Assembly: GCF_900167935.1 (NCBI RefSeq)
Contig: NZ_FUYL01000002.1
Span: 124,001 to 188,000 of the forward strand
Direction of reading: 5' to 3'
Length of the DNA: 64,000 nt
Source of the DNA: Maribacter arcticus
GTDB lineage: Bacteria > Bacteroidota > Bacteroidia > Flavobacteriales > Flavobacteriaceae
This document shows positions 17,618-27,146 of the stretch, piece by piece. Under the pieces are notes generated by a model. The model saw only the letters and a list, made by a program, of their open reading frames with translations. It was not told where the DNA came from and made no database searches. How positions within the stretch are numbered: the stretch's first letter is position 1; every line of letters begins with the position of its first letter. Position numbers and translations under genes: made by a program.

Positions 17618-18088
17618 ATGAAAGCACCTACCTCTTTGGCTAAAATTGATGGAATAGACAAAAAGATTTTACGTTTTTTAATGGCGGATGCACGAAAGCC
17701 AGTTTTAGAAATCGCAAGAAGTATCGGGATATCTGGTGCTGCCATACATCAACGTTTAAGAAAGCTGGAAGCATCGGGACTATTATCTGGTTCCAAATTC
17801 ATTGTAAACCCTAAATCATTAGGGTATACTACCATGGCCTATATTGGTATTTACTTAGACAAGGCGATGAGTAATCCTATGGCCGTAAAACAACTTGAAA
17901 AAATACCTGAAGTTTTAGAATGTCATTACACCACAGGTAACTGGTCTATTTTAATAAAAGTTTTATGTAGGGACAATGAACATCTTATGCAAGTTTTGAA
18001 CAAAGAAATACAAGCTATAGAAGGGGTTTCAAGAACAGAAACTTTCATATCACTTGCACAACAAATCGATAGGCAAATTACTATTTAA
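17618..18088 (+). CDS. Lrp/AsnC-family transcriptional regulator
   Basis: 156 aa, usual size. N-terminal winged helix-turn-helix at about residues 8-60: LAKIDGIDKKILRFLMADARKP, then IARSIGISGAAIHQRLRKLEASGLL. C-terminal RAM ligand-binding domain with GYTTMAYIGIYLD, VLECHYTTGNWSILIKVLC and the terminal GVSRTETFISLA. Such proteins sense amino acids. It follows the saccharopine dehydrogenase-type gene by 61 bp on the same strand, which makes that gene a likely target. Its stop overlaps the convergent GNAT gene by four bases. Confidence 0.93.
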   Translation: MKAPTSLAKIDGIDKKILRFLMADARKPVLEIARSIGISGAAIHQRLRKLEASGLLSGSKFIVNPKSLGYTTMAYIGIYLDKAMSNPMAVKQLEKIPEVLECHYTTGNWSILIKVLCRDNEHLMQVLNKEIQAIEGVSRTETFISLAQQIDRQITI

Positions 18089-18585
18089 GTAGAAAGTAAT
18101 AGCAGTTCTTCCGATGTTTCGCTTGGCTTTATTGTATCTATTTTCTTAAAACCCAATTTACTTAAAAGCTGAAGTGATTTTTGATTTGTTTCCATACAAA
18201 TAGCCATTACCTTTTTTAAGTCTAATTCAGATTCTCCATATTCCATAATAGCATATGTTGCTTCAAAAGCATAACCATTACCCTCATAGGCTTGTAATAA
18301 TGCGAAACCTAGGTCTGCATGTTTTAAATATTCCCTTTTTAAAAAACCACAAAGCCCAATGGAGGTCTCATCTTTTAATTTAATTATTAAAAGTCCAAAA
18401 CCGTTTTTATCATAACTATTAATTAATGTTTCTTGAATATAATCTTTTGCCTTATTCACAGTGGTAATTTTCTTATCCCCAATATATTTTATCCAACTGA
18501 TACTATTCAACAATTCAAAAATAAAATCGGAATCTTCCAATTTCGCCCGCTTTAAATACAGTCTTTCAGTTTCAATTTTCTTCAT
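18085..18585 (-). CDS. GNAT-family N-acetyltransferase (RimJ/RimL-like)
   Basis: 166 aa. Begins IETERLYLKRAKLEDSDFIFELLN, the classic opening of acetyltransferase_3 proteins. It continues with GLLIIKLKDETSIGLCGFLKR, DLGFALLQAYEGNGYAFEATYAIMEYG (the acetyl-CoA pyrophosphate loop is in the QAYEGNGYA region) and NQKSLQLLSKLGFKKID, a normal C-terminus. Transfers acetyl from acetyl-CoA to an amine; the substrate may be a small molecule or a protein N-terminus and cannot be told. Single gene. Confidence 0.9.
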   Translation of the reverse strand: MKKIETERLYLKRAKLEDSDFIFELLNSISWIKYIGDKKITTVNKAKDYIQETLINSYDKNGFGLLIIKLKDETSIGLCGFLKREYLKHADLGFALLQAYEGNGYAFEATYAIMEYGESELDLKKVMAICMETNQKSLQLLSKLGFKKIDTIKPSETSEELLLLST

Positions 18586-18605
18586 ACACTTTTGATTAGG
18601 AATAA

Positions 18606-18635
18606 AAAAACCCGTCTCAAGAAAGACAGGTTTTT
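18606..18635 (-). terminator. Rho-independent terminator of the YugP-like gene
   Basis: Stem of about 11 bp with one C-A mismatch (AAAACCCGTCT / AGACAGGTTTT) and a six-base loop; reading on the minus strand it ends in a run of seven T. Lies 30 bp after the protease stop. Confidence 0.75.
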
Positions 18636-18664
18636 AATATATACATTTCTAATCTATCATTAGG

Positions 18665-19360
18665 TTAGTCTCTTCCACCAAATACTTGTAGCCCCCAATA
18701 TACCAATGTTGCCAAAGAACCAATAGCCGCAACCAAATAAGTTCTTGCAGCCCATTTCAATGCATCTTCAGAACCTTTGTATTCTTCTGGTGTTACAACG
18801 TTTTTATTCTTCAACCATGCCAGAGCACGGTTACTTGCATCATACTCTACTGGTAAGGTTACAAAACTAAATAAGGTGGCTAAGCCCATCATCACCAGAC
18901 CTGCAACAGCAACCCAATATCCTAAACCTATACCAGCTGCTCCACCTAGGACCAAACCACCGAAAACTACCCACATAGACATACTAGAAGTTACACTCAC
19001 GATAGGAACCAATTTCGAACGCATACCCAACCACTCATAGGCCTGTGCATGTTGTACCGCGTGACCACATTCGTGTGCTGCTACTGCAGCGGCCGATGCG
19101 TTTCTTTGATTATATACACCTTCACTTAAGTTTACTGTTTTATTCTTCGGATTGTAGTGATCCGTAAGCATCCCAGGTGTAGAAACAACTTTTACATCAC
19201 GTATACCGTGATCCGATAACATTTTTTCCGCAATTTCAGCACCGCTCATTCCGTTTTTCAGATGCACCTTGGAATAAAACTTAAACTTACTTTTTAATTT
19301 CCTGCTTACTAACCAGCTCACCAAAGCAATGGCTCCGATTAATATATAATATCCCATCAT
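18665..19360 (-). CDS. YugP-like neutral zinc metallopeptidase
   Basis: 231 aa. N-terminal membrane helix MMGYYILIGAIALVSWLVS, then GMSGAEIAEKMLSDHGI, YNPKNKTVNLSEGVYNQRNASA, and the zinc site AAHECGHAVQH (HExxH variant HECGH at 96-100). Two hydrophobic segments follow, then LPVEYDASNRALAWL, which carries the third-ligand region of this family. Membrane-embedded protease related to B. subtilis YugP; substrates unknown. ATGs at 19360 and 19357 are both possible. Confidence 0.93.
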   Translation of the reverse strand: MMGYYILIGAIALVSWLVSRKLKSKFKFYSKVHLKNGMSGAEIAEKMLSDHGIRDVKVVSTPGMLTDHYNPKNKTVNLSEGVYNQRNASAAAVAAHECGHAVQHAQAYEWLGMRSKLVPIVSVTSSMSMWVVFGGLVLGGAAGIGLGYWVAVAGLVMMGLATLFSFVTLPVEYDASNRALAWLKNKNVVTPEEYKGSEDALKWAARTYLVAAIGSLATLVYWGLQVFGGRD

Positions 19361-19438
19361 AACGTATCAATTTTTAAATCAACTAAATATACTTAAAGAT
19401 TTGCTTTCTCAAGAAAATCTATTTTCATTAAAGCAAAA

Positions 19439-19471
19439 ACCCCGCCAAAATCCTTTCAGACTTTTCGGGGT
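19439..19471 (-). terminator. Rho-independent terminator of ald
   Basis: ACCCCG at 19439-19444 pairs with CGGGGT at 19466-19471 across a 21-base loop; on the minus strand it is followed by TTTTTGC. It lies 25 bp after the ald stop. Confidence 0.6.
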
Positions 19472-19495
19472 ATTTTATACTGACAAAATGTACGT

Positions 19496-20596
19496 TTATG
19501 CAATCACTTCTTCCCAACCGAAAGCTTCGATTATCTCTTGATAGAAGACCTCTCCCTTTACGATATTCAATCCTTTCTTTAATGACGCGTCTTTCTCACA
19601 AGCCGCTTCCCAACCTAGGTTCGCTAATTTTAGGGCGTAAGACAAGGTTACATTTGTCAATGCCATAGTTGATGTATAAGGTACAGCACCGGGCATATTA
19701 GCTACAGAGTAATGCACTACATCATCAATTATATAAATTGGATCTTCATGAGTTGTTGGTCTAGTAGTTTCTACACAACCACCTTGATCTACGGCAACAT
19801 CGACTATCACCGTACCAGGGCGCATTTCTTTTAACATATCTCTGGTTATTAAATTTGGTGCCTTGGCTCCTTTTAACAATACACCACCGATAATTAAATC
19901 ATGTGTTTTAATAAGCCTTCTAATATTAAACTCGTTAGAGAATTCGGTAACAACATGTGGAGGCATTACATCATTTACATAGCGTAAACGTTTCATATTA
20001 ATATCCATAATGGTAACGTGAGCACCTAAACCTGCTGCCATTTTCGCAGCTTGTACACCAACAACACCAGCACCCAACACTAAAACTTTACCTGGCGCTA
20101 CACCGGGTACACCACCTAAAAGTACTCCACGACCCTTAGCCGGCTTTTCCAAGTATTTTGCCCCTTGCTGTATGGCCATTCTACCTGCAACTTCAGACAT
20201 AGGGGTTAAAAGCGGCAATGTACCCTCTTCATCTTCTACCGTTTCATACGCTATACAAACTGCTTTTTGTTTAATCATCGCTTTAGTCAATACTTCACTT
20301 GACGCAAAATGGAAATATGTAAACAGTATTTGCCCCTCTTGAATTAAATCATATTCTTCGGCGATAGGCTCCTTAACTTTTACAATCATTTCGCTCATGG
20401 CATAAACCTGGCCAATTGTATCTAATATAATAGCTCCTGCTTGTTGGTAATCTTGATTAAAAAAACCACTGCCTTCACCTGCTTCAGACTGAACATATAC
20501 TTTGTGGTTGTTCTTTACCATTTCGAAAACTCCGGCTGGTGTCATACCTACCCTACTTTCATTGTTCTTAATTTCTTTTGGAATACCAACAATCAT
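19496..20596 (-). CDS. ald: Alanine dehydrogenase
   Basis: 366 aa, standard length. Reversibly deaminates L-alanine to pyruvate and ammonia with NAD. Opens MIVGIPKEIKNNESRVGMTP; catalytic lysine lies in IVKVKEP (residues 71-77), catalytic histidine in TYFHFA (His96), and the NAD-binding glycine loop is GAGVVG at 174-179. The VDVAVDQGGCVETT and YIIDDVVHYSVANMPGAVP blocks are diagnostic of Ald rather than of transhydrogenase. Single gene with its own terminator. Confidence 0.97.
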   Translation of the reverse strand: MIVGIPKEIKNNESRVGMTPAGVFEMVKNNHKVYVQSEAGEGSGFFNQDYQQAGAIILDTIGQVYAMSEMIVKVKEPIAEEYDLIQEGQILFTYFHFASSEVLTKAMIKQKAVCIAYETVEDEEGTLPLLTPMSEVAGRMAIQQGAKYLEKPAKGRGVLLGGVPGVAPGKVLVLGAGVVGVQAAKMAAGLGAHVTIMDINMKRLRYVNDVMPPHVVTEFSNEFNIRRLIKTHDLIIGGVLLKGAKAPNLITRDMLKEMRPGTVIVDVAVDQGGCVETTRPTTHEDPIYIIDDVVHYSVANMPGAVPYTSTMALTNVTLSYALKLANLGWEAACEKDASLKKGLNIVKGEVFYQEIIEAFGWEEVIA

Positions 20597-20737
20597 GATG
20601 TATCATTTTATGTTTCACTGCAAAATTGAAGCTAATTATGCAGATATCAAACTTAAAATCGATAAAAAGTAGGGGTTGATGGTCGAAAATATTGTTTATC
20701 AAAACACAACCCCCTATTTTTTATGGGGTATATAGTA

Positions 20738-20992
20738 TTATTTGTATTCTATTTTCGTAATTACAATCAAAACTGATAGGGTAGCTGTAATAATATTAGC
20801 CGCAATTATAGGTAGACTATTAATATAAAAACCATAAACAATCCAAAGTAAAAGCCCCATTAAGAGTACTGTATACATTGATAAAGAAATATCTTTAACT
20901 GATTTGTTTTTCCATGTTTTATATACCTGAGGAACAAATGCCACTGTAGTTAAAGTAGCGGCAACCAATCCTAATATTTCTATGTTTTCCAT
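20738..20992 (-). CDS. SemiSWEET-type sugar transporter
   Basis: 84 aa, the expected size for a bacterial SemiSWEET. Three transmembrane helices: GLVAATLTTVAFVPQVYKTW with the PQ motif at residues 21-22, MYTVLLMGLLLWIVYGFYI, and IIAANIITATLSVLIVI. These proteins form homodimers that move sugars such as sucrose or glucose down their gradient. KSVKDISLSMY after the first helix is a family signature. No operon partner; the 3' neighbour across a repeat-like gap is leuS. Confidence 0.92.
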   Translation of the reverse strand: MENIEILGLVAATLTTVAFVPQVYKTWKNKSVKDISLSMYTVLLMGLLLWIVYGFYINSLPIIAANIITATLSVLIVITKIEYK

Positions 20993-21058
20993 CGAGTATC
21001 TTTTATTATTTCCTTGCGAGTTTAGCTAAGTCATCCGTTAATCAAGTGTTCCAAAGCT

Positions 21059-21134
21059 GCAGATTACTTTGTCGTGCCTTCTCGCGAAGACGACAATAAT
21101 AAAAACGTCATTTCACGCGAGCGAAGCAATCTGT
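21059..21134. repeat. Imperfect inverted repeat, dispersed-repeat-like element
   Basis: The gap between the SemiSWEET and leuS genes holds two arms, roughly 21060-21095 and 21107-21134. Their outer ends read CAGATTACTTTG and, as reverse complement, CAGATTGCTTCG; both contain CTCGCG and end near GAC. A further AGCGAAGCGAG-type palindromic segment follows at about 21163-21173. It is richer in GC than the surroundings and codes for nothing. The arrangement resembles short REP-like elements scattered through Flavobacteria genomes. Confidence 0.5.
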
Positions 21135-21199
21135 TTCATTCGTAAACCAAACCCTCAGACCAACTCGCTTCGCTAGTGATAGCGTAACTAAAAAGATGT

Positions 21200-24178
21200 T
21201 TAACCTACGATATTTACAATTTTGCCAGGAACCACAATCACCTTTTTAGGTTCGCGCCCTTGTAATTGTTGTTGTGTTTTTTCATTGGCCATTACCGCTG
21301 CTTCAATTTCATCTTTCGACAACTCTAAAGAAAGCTCCATGGTGAATTTCATTTTCCCATTAAAAGAAATAGGATACTCTTTACTGCTCTCTACTAAATA
21401 CTTGCCTTCAAATTTTGGAAAAGGTGCCGTAGCGATAGATTCCGTATGACCTAATTTATGCCAAAGTTCTTCAGCAATGTGTGGTGCATACGGTGAAACT
21501 AAAATAGCCAAGGGTTCTAAAATTTGTCTGCTAACGCATTTCTGCGCAGAAAGCTCATTTACACAAATCATAAATGTAGATACCGATGTATTGAAACTGA
21601 AGTTTTCAATATCTTCCTCAACTTTCTTGATGGTCTTATGTAATGTTTTCCAAGATTCTTTTGAAGGCTCTTCTTCACTTACCATAAAGGAAGCATTTTC
21701 AGCTGTATGAAATTGTCTCCATAATTTCTTCAAGAAAGAATGTGTACCCGTAATACCAGCCGTATTCCAAGGTTTAGATTGCTCTAACGGACCTAAGAAC
21801 ATCTCATACAACCGCAAACTATCTGCACCGTACTCCTCACAAATAGCATCAGGATTAACAACGTTGTATTTAGATTTGGACATTTTTTCAACTTCGCGAC
21901 TGACTTTAAAAGTACGATCATCTTCTGTGATGAATATTGCATCAGCATATTCTGACCTCCATTTTTTGAAACCTTCTATATCTAATTCATCCGAAGAATT
22001 AACAAGTGACACATCCGAATGTATTTTCGTAATAGATTTTGGGGAATCAGTAATTTTAATGATTCCTTTTTCATCCCGATTACCTTCATGCTTATCCATT
22101 ATTCTAGCACGAATTACATCATAATTCTTTATTAAATCCTCAAGGAATAAAGATTCCTTTTCCATCCTTTGAGCAAGATTTGAGGAAACAAATACTGGAA
22201 ATCTTAAAATCTCAGCATCACCATTAACAACATAATCCCATCGACAAACAAAAGCACTAGTCCCCGTAATCATCCCCTGATTAATAAGCTTCTTAGCAAA
22301 TTCATCTTTAGGCACCAAGCCTTTATCAAACATGAATTTTTGCCAGAAACGAGAATACAATAAATGGCCCGTAGCATGCTCACTACCGCCAATATATAAA
22401 TCTACATCTTGCCAATAATTGATGGCTTTCTGTGAAAATATTTCTTCGCTATTCTCAGGGTCCATGTATCTATTAAAATACTGCGAACTCCCTGCCCAAC
22501 CTGGCATTGTATTCAACTCTAATGGGAATACCGTGCTATTATTTATCTCGCTGTTGTGCACTACTTTATTAGTTAAAATATCCCATGCCCATACTTCAGC
22601 ATTCCCTAATGGTGGCTCACCGGTTTCGGTCGGTAAATATTTTTCAACTTCAGGAAGCTTAATAGGTAAATGCTCAGCTTCTATCATTTGCGGCATTCCA
22701 TCTATATAATACACCGGGAAAGGTTCTCCCCAATACCGTTGTCTACTAAAAACAGCATCACGTAATCGGTAGTTAATCTTCCCTTCACCTTGCCCTAATT
22801 TTTCCAATTCGAAAATGGCACGTTTCACCGCTTTCTTGTACGGCAAGCCATTTAGAAAATCTGAATTCGCAATCACCGTTTTGTCTTTATCAGCATAGGC
22901 TTCTTCAGAAATATCAATGCCTTCAAAAATATTCGGAATCGGAATATTAAAGTGTTTTGCAAAATCATAGTCACGCTGATCCCCACATGGTACGGACATC
23001 ACAGCTCCTGTACCATAGCCTGCCAATACATAATCACCAATCCAAATGGGAACTGGTTCTTTTGTAAACGGATGTTCTGCATAAGCACCAGTAAAAGCAC
23101 CTGTAATAGTTTTTACATCGGCCATACGGTCACGCTCAGAGCGTTTTGCAGTGGCTTGAATATAATTCTCTACAGCTTCTTTTTGTTCGGCAGTTGTTAT
23201 TTTAGATACCAATTCGTGCTCTGGCGCCAAGGTCATAAACGAAACTCCGAAAATAGTATCAGGCCTGGTTGTGAATACATCAACAACGGCATCATGTCCA
23301 TTTACTTTGAATACAGCAGACGCTCCTTCGCTTCTACCAATCCAATTAGTCTGTGAATCTTTTAAAGGTTGTGGCCAATCAATTTTAGCTAACCCATCTA
23401 ACAAACGTTGTGCATAAGCAGAAATTCGCATGCTCCACTGGGTCATCTTTTTACGAATAACCGGGTGACCGCCACGTTCTGAAACGCCGTTGCCTATTTC
23501 GTCATTTGCCAACACCGTACCCAATGCCGGACACCAGTTTACTTCAGTATCCGCCAAATATGTCAGTCTATATTGTAATAAAATCTCTTGTTTTTTAACC
23601 GCTGAAAAAACCTTCCACTCATCGGCTGAAAAAGCTTCAATAGCATCATCACAAACTGCATTTACGGTAGTATTTCCATCTGTATTAAAAATACAAATAA
23701 GCGACGCTATATCTTCCGCCTTATCAACATCTTTATTATACCACGAATTAAAGATTTGGATAAAAATCCACTGTGTCCATTTGTAATATTCAGGACTAGA
23801 AGTACGCACTTCTCTGCTCCAATCGAACGAAAAACCTAATTGGTCTAATTGCCTTCTATAGGTCTTAATATTCGATGCCGTAGTTACCGCAGGATGCTGA
23901 CCTGTTTGTATCGCGTATTGCTCTGCTGGGAGCCCGAAAGAATCATACCCTTGCGGATGCAGCACATTAAACCCTTTGTGCCTTTTATACCGCGCGTAAA
24001 TATCACTAGCAATATAACCCAATGGGTGCCCAACATGCAGCCCTGCTCCTGAAGGGTAAGGGAACATATCCAACACATAGAATTTCTCTTTATCAGAGTT
24101 ATTTTCTGCTTTGAACGTTTGGTTTTCTGCCCAGTACTTTTGCCATTTGGCCTCAATTTCGTTGAAATTGTATTGCAT
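21200..24178 (-). CDS. leuS: Leucine--tRNA ligase
   Basis: 992 aa, somewhat longer than I expect for this family in Bacteroidetes (about 930-950). Charges tRNA-Leu. HIGH motif is HVGHPLGY at 48-55, the CP1 editing domain spans about 220-420 with TTRPDTIFG, and KMSKS is at 765-769. The leucine-specific and zinc-like region includes WAGSSQYFNRYMDP. Between the GMITGTSAFV block (about residue 635) and KMSKS there are about 130 residues, including a charged stretch at 665-715 that looks like an insertion. A -7 element lies 26 bp upstream. Confidence 0.97.
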   Translation of the reverse strand: MQYNFNEIEAKWQKYWAENQTFKAENNSDKEKFYVLDMFPYPSGAGLHVGHPLGYIASDIYARYKRHKGFNVLHPQGYDSFGLPAEQYAIQTGQHPAVTTASNIKTYRRQLDQLGFSFDWSREVRTSSPEYYKWTQWIFIQIFNSWYNKDVDKAEDIASLICIFNTDGNTTVNAVCDDAIEAFSADEWKVFSAVKKQEILLQYRLTYLADTEVNWCPALGTVLANDEIGNGVSERGGHPVIRKKMTQWSMRISAYAQRLLDGLAKIDWPQPLKDSQTNWIGRSEGASAVFKVNGHDAVVDVFTTRPDTIFGVSFMTLAPEHELVSKITTAEQKEAVENYIQATAKRSERDRMADVKTITGAFTGAYAEHPFTKEPVPIWIGDYVLAGYGTGAVMSVPCGDQRDYDFAKHFNIPIPNIFEGIDISEEAYADKDKTVIANSDFLNGLPYKKAVKRAIFELEKLGQGEGKINYRLRDAVFSRQRYWGEPFPVYYIDGMPQMIEAEHLPIKLPEVEKYLPTETGEPPLGNAEVWAWDILTNKVVHNSEINNSTVFPLELNTMPGWAGSSQYFNRYMDPENSEEIFSQKAINYWQDVDLYIGGSEHATGHLLYSRFWQKFMFDKGLVPKDEFAKKLINQGMITGTSAFVCRWDYVVNGDAEILRFPVFVSSNLAQRMEKESLFLEDLIKNYDVIRARIMDKHEGNRDEKGIIKITDSPKSITKIHSDVSLVNSSDELDIEGFKKWRSEYADAIFITEDDRTFKVSREVEKMSKSKYNVVNPDAICEEYGADSLRLYEMFLGPLEQSKPWNTAGITGTHSFLKKLWRQFHTAENASFMVSEEEPSKESWKTLHKTIKKVEEDIENFSFNTSVSTFMICVNELSAQKCVSRQILEPLAILVSPYAPHIAEELWHKLGHTESIATAPFPKFEGKYLVESSKEYPISFNGKMKFTMELSLELSKDEIEAAVMANEKTQQQLQGREPKKVIVVPGKIVNIVG

Positions 24179-24203
24179 GATAGTTGCTTCTTTGCGATAA
24201 GGA

Positions 24204-24211
24204 GCAAAAAT
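24204..24211 (-). promoter_or_regulatory. Candidate -7 element of leuS
   Basis: Reads TATTTTTG on the minus strand, fitting TANNTTTG, 26 bp before the leuS start. No convincing -33 partner. Confidence 0.3.
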
Positions 24212-24324
24212 AGGTTGAATCGTTGAGAGTTAAAAAAATATTGATGATTAACGGGTTTTGGTTTCGATAACCCCAAAATGATAAGCCTCTTATCTAAAAT
24301 TGGTATCTTAGGATCGTGAAAATT

Positions 24325-26193
24325 ATGCATCCCAAATCATTCTACTTTTACCTACTCCTACTTTGTATTGGTTCTACAGAACTGTCTGCGCAACTAGGTT
24401 TTTGTGGAGGTAACTCTGGTGACCCAATTTTTACTGAAGATTTTGGCTCAGGAAACACAGACGGACCTGCTTTACCAGCAGGTACAACTACATACACATT
24501 CACTACCGGAACACCAAATGACGGCTCTTACACTATTTCAAGTACCACTAACTACTTCGGTTGGAAAAATATTCAAGATCACACCCCTGGTGATACCAAT
24601 GGCAAATCTTTTATTGTAAATGCAAGTTTTACCGCAGGTGAGTTTTACCAAAGACAAGTTGAAGATTTATGCGAAAATACCTCTTATGAATTTTCATCAT
24701 GGCTCATTAACCTACAAGATGCAGGTGGTTGTGAAGGCAATAGTATTCCCGTTAATGTACGTTTTCAAATCTGGGACGAAACTGACACCATTCTACTTGC
24801 TCAAGGAGACACGAATAGTATTTTCGCGAGCTCAGGTGCCGAATGGGAACAATATGCATTGGTTTTCAAGACCGAACCTGGCCAAACGTCTGTAATTCTC
24901 AAGATGAGAAACAATAGTAATGGCGGGTGTGGAAATGACCTGGCCATTGATGATATTGTTTTTAAATCATGCGGTGACAATGTCACCGTTTCAACCAATA
25001 CCAATGAAACAAGCTTAGTCGTTTGTGACAATCAAGGCAGCGTTTCTAGAACCTTAACCGCAACGCCAGATTTTTCTATTTTCAGTACCCACGCATATCA
25101 ATGGCAACAAAGTACCGACCAACAAGTTTGGACCGATATAGCCAATGAAACCACTAGCACACTTTCTACACCTGCAATAACTACCACCTCATATTTCAGA
25201 GTCAAAATAGCCGAAGACCCAATTAATGTAAACAAAGATTTATGCAACGTAGTTTCCGATGTTTTTGACATCATTGTTTTACCCATCCCGAATACGCCTT
25301 TAAGTAGTGGAGATATTACTATTTGCGAAGGTGAAGTCGGTATACTATCAGCTTCAACAGAAAGCTCATATACCGTAAACTGGTTTGATGCCCCAACAGA
25401 TGGCAATTTACTTTTAGAAGCAAACAACAATTTTGAAACTTCCATTGCAGGCACCTACTATGCAGCAGCGAATTCACCAGAAATAGAATGTGCTTCGCTT
25501 TCAAGAACAGCTATTACATTGACTGTAAACCTGCCGCCTTCTGTGGAAGATGAGTCACTTGAATTTTGCGAAGACACTACCATGATTCTTAATGCAGATT
25601 TAAACAATGTCTCTTATGAATGGAGTACGGGTGCAACGACAAAAGAAATTACCGTTGGCGAACCAGGCACATATACTGTACTTTTAACTGATGTAAATGG
25701 TTGCTCTGCTACAAAAACAATAGAATTGGAACAAATAGATATACCTCGTATCGACACTATTATATCCGACGGGCCATCTATAATCGTTTCAACAAGCAAT
25801 GATGGAGATTTTGAGTTTTCTTTGGATGGGTTTAATTTTCAAACCAGTTCAATCTTTGAAGCAGTAGAAGGCGGACTTTACACCATTTATGTTCAAGATA
25901 CATCTGATTGTGGCGTTGTTACTCAATCTTTTTTTCATCTGGTAATACCCAAGTTTTTTACTCCGAATGGCGATAGTGTAAACGACGTTTATGAACCTGA
26001 AGGATTAGAGGTCTTCAACAATGTAGAGTTTTCCATTTTTAACCGATACGGAAAGCTACTCAAATTCGGAAACTCAAATTCTTCTTCATGGGATGGTTCT
26101 TTTCAAGGAAACCAAATGCCAGAAGATGATTATTGGTTTGTAATTAAGGCAGACACCACACAATTTAAAGGGCACTTTAGCCTTAAAAGATAA
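24325..26193 (+). CDS. Secreted multidomain protein with T9SS type B (gliding-motility) C-terminal domain
   Basis: About 622 aa from ATG 24325; a GTG at 24316 is the alternative. Signal peptide with hydrophobic [11 protein letters not shown], cut near LSAQ. N-terminal part (to about 215) contains a MAM/carbohydrate-binding-like domain: [60 protein letters not shown]. Then Ig-like repeats ([26 protein letters not shown]). The C-terminus [18 protein letters not shown] to FKGHFSLKR is the type B sorting domain for surface export through T9SS. It is probably an adhesin-like surface protein; the ligand is unknown. Confidence 0.88.
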   Translation: MHPKSFYFYLLLLCIGSTELSAQLGFCGGNSGDPIFTEDFGSGNTDGPALPAGTTTYTFTTGTPNDGSYTISSTTNYFGWKNIQDHTPGDTNGKSFIVNASFTAGEFYQRQVEDLCENTSYEFSSWLINLQDAGGCEGNSIPVNVRFQIWDETDTILLAQGDTNSIFASSGAEWEQYALVFKTEPGQTSVILKMRNNSNGGCGNDLAIDDIVFKSCGDNVTVSTNTNETSLVVCDNQGSVSRTLTATPDFSIFSTHAYQWQQSTDQQVWTDIANETTSTLSTPAITTTSYFRVKIAEDPINVNKDLCNVVSDVFDIIVLPIPNTPLSSGDITICEGEVGILSASTESSYTVNWFDAPTDGNLLLEANNNFETSIAGTYYAAANSPEIECASLSRTAITLTVNLPPSVEDESLEFCEDTTMILNADLNNVSYEWSTGATTKEITVGEPGTYTVLLTDVNGCSATKTIELEQIDIPRIDTIISDGPSIIVSTSNDGDFEFSLDGFNFQTSSIFEAVEGGLYTIYVQDTSDCGVVTQSFFHLVIPKFFTPNGDSVNDVYEPEGLEVFNNVEFSIFNRYGKLLKFGNSNSSSWDGSFQGNQMPEDDYWFVIKADTTQFKGHFSLKR

Positions 26194-26258
26194 CGGGATA
26201 AAATTTTAAGCCCCATTTAACTTTACTTTGCTATTTTTACTGCACTTTTAAGTGCTAT

Positions 26259-27137
26259 ATGGCGAACTCTTTCGAAAATTATCAAAGACGCAAACTCATC
26301 TCCTCCTATTTTTCTGTGGTGCTAAGTATTGCATTGGTCTTATTTCTATTAGGAATTTTAGGATTATTGGTGTTGAATACCAAAAAAATGGCCGACCGGT
26401 CTAAAGAACAAATTACGATTTCAGTCTTTTTAAAGGAAAACACCAAAGAAATAGAAATAGAACAGTTACAAAAGACACTAGCGATGTCTGAATATACCAA
26501 GTCATCTACCTATGTTTCTAAAGAAGAGGCAGCCAAGCAACATAGCGAGGAAATAGGGGAAGATTTCGTAGATTATTTAGGATATAATCCGCTTAAAAAC
26601 TCCATTGACGTAAAATTGAATGCAGATTTTGTTACTGCAGAAAAGGTTGAAGAAATCGCCTCCACACTCTCAGAAAAAGGCTTTGTTGACGAAGTAAGTT
26701 ACGACAAGGTATTAGTTAGCATGGTTGCTAAAAGTGTAGAAACCATTGGTTTTTGGATTTTAGTTGCAAGTGCCATATTTACTTTTATTGCCGTTTTACT
26801 GATTAACAGCTCTATTCGACTTTCAATATACTCCAAACGATTTATTATTAAAACCATGCAAATGGTAGGAGCTACCAAAACCTTTATTAGAAGACCATTT
26901 ATATGGCAGAACATTAAATTGGGAATGATTGGCGCAGCAATAGCACTATTAGCTATTGGCGGCGTGGTTTATTACGTAAACACTAATTTTCAAGATTTAG
27001 GGTTGTTTGATGAGCCTTATATTCTTGTAATCTTATTTGTTAGTGTTTTTCTTTTAGGCATACTTATTTCGTTCATAAGCACCTATTTTGCGACCCAACG
27101 TTTTCTAAATCTTAGAACCGACGAATTATATTATTAA
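26259..27137 (+). CDS. ftsX: Cell division protein FtsX
   Basis: 292 aa. Four transmembrane helices: near 20-40 (SVVLSIALVLFLLGILGLLVL), 165-187, 220-240 and 260-285, with an extracellular domain between the first two (EQITISVFLKENTKEIEIEQL). FtsX pairs with the ATPase FtsE to activate peptidoglycan hydrolases at division. The MQMVGATKTFIRRPFIWQN coupling-helix motif is diagnostic. ftsE is not adjacent here, as is usual in Bacteroidetes. It heads the conserved cluster ftsX-DUF3098-uppP-truB. Confidence 0.95.
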   Translation: MANSFENYQRRKLISSYFSVVLSIALVLFLLGILGLLVLNTKKMADRSKEQITISVFLKENTKEIEIEQLQKTLAMSEYTKSSTYVSKEEAAKQHSEEIGEDFVDYLGYNPLKNSIDVKLNADFVTAEKVEEIASTLSEKGFVDEVSYDKVLVSMVAKSVETIGFWILVASAIFTFIAVLLINSSIRLSIYSKRFIIKTMQMVGATKTFIRRPFIWQNIKLGMIGAAIALLAIGGVVYYVNTNFQDLGLFDEPYILVILFVSVFLLGILISFISTYFATQRFLNLRTDELYY

Positions 27138-27142
27138 ATTTG
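27135..27142 (+). promoter_or_regulatory. Candidate -7 element giving a leaderless DUF3098 transcript
   Basis: TAAATTTG overlaps the ftsX stop codon and ends four bases before ATG 27147. The spacing is the same as at 4413-4425. Confidence 0.3.
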
Positions 27143-27146
27143 CGCC

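Noticed and set aside
21222-24052. Many antisense open frames opposite leuS (up to 134 codons)
   Set aside because: They are shadows of the conserved leuS frame, lack plausible starts or domains, and have composition explained by the sense codons.
24404-25799. Several open frames of 60-118 codons in and opposite the large T9SS type B gene
   Set aside because: They fall inside a single clear secreted protein and show no independent coding features.
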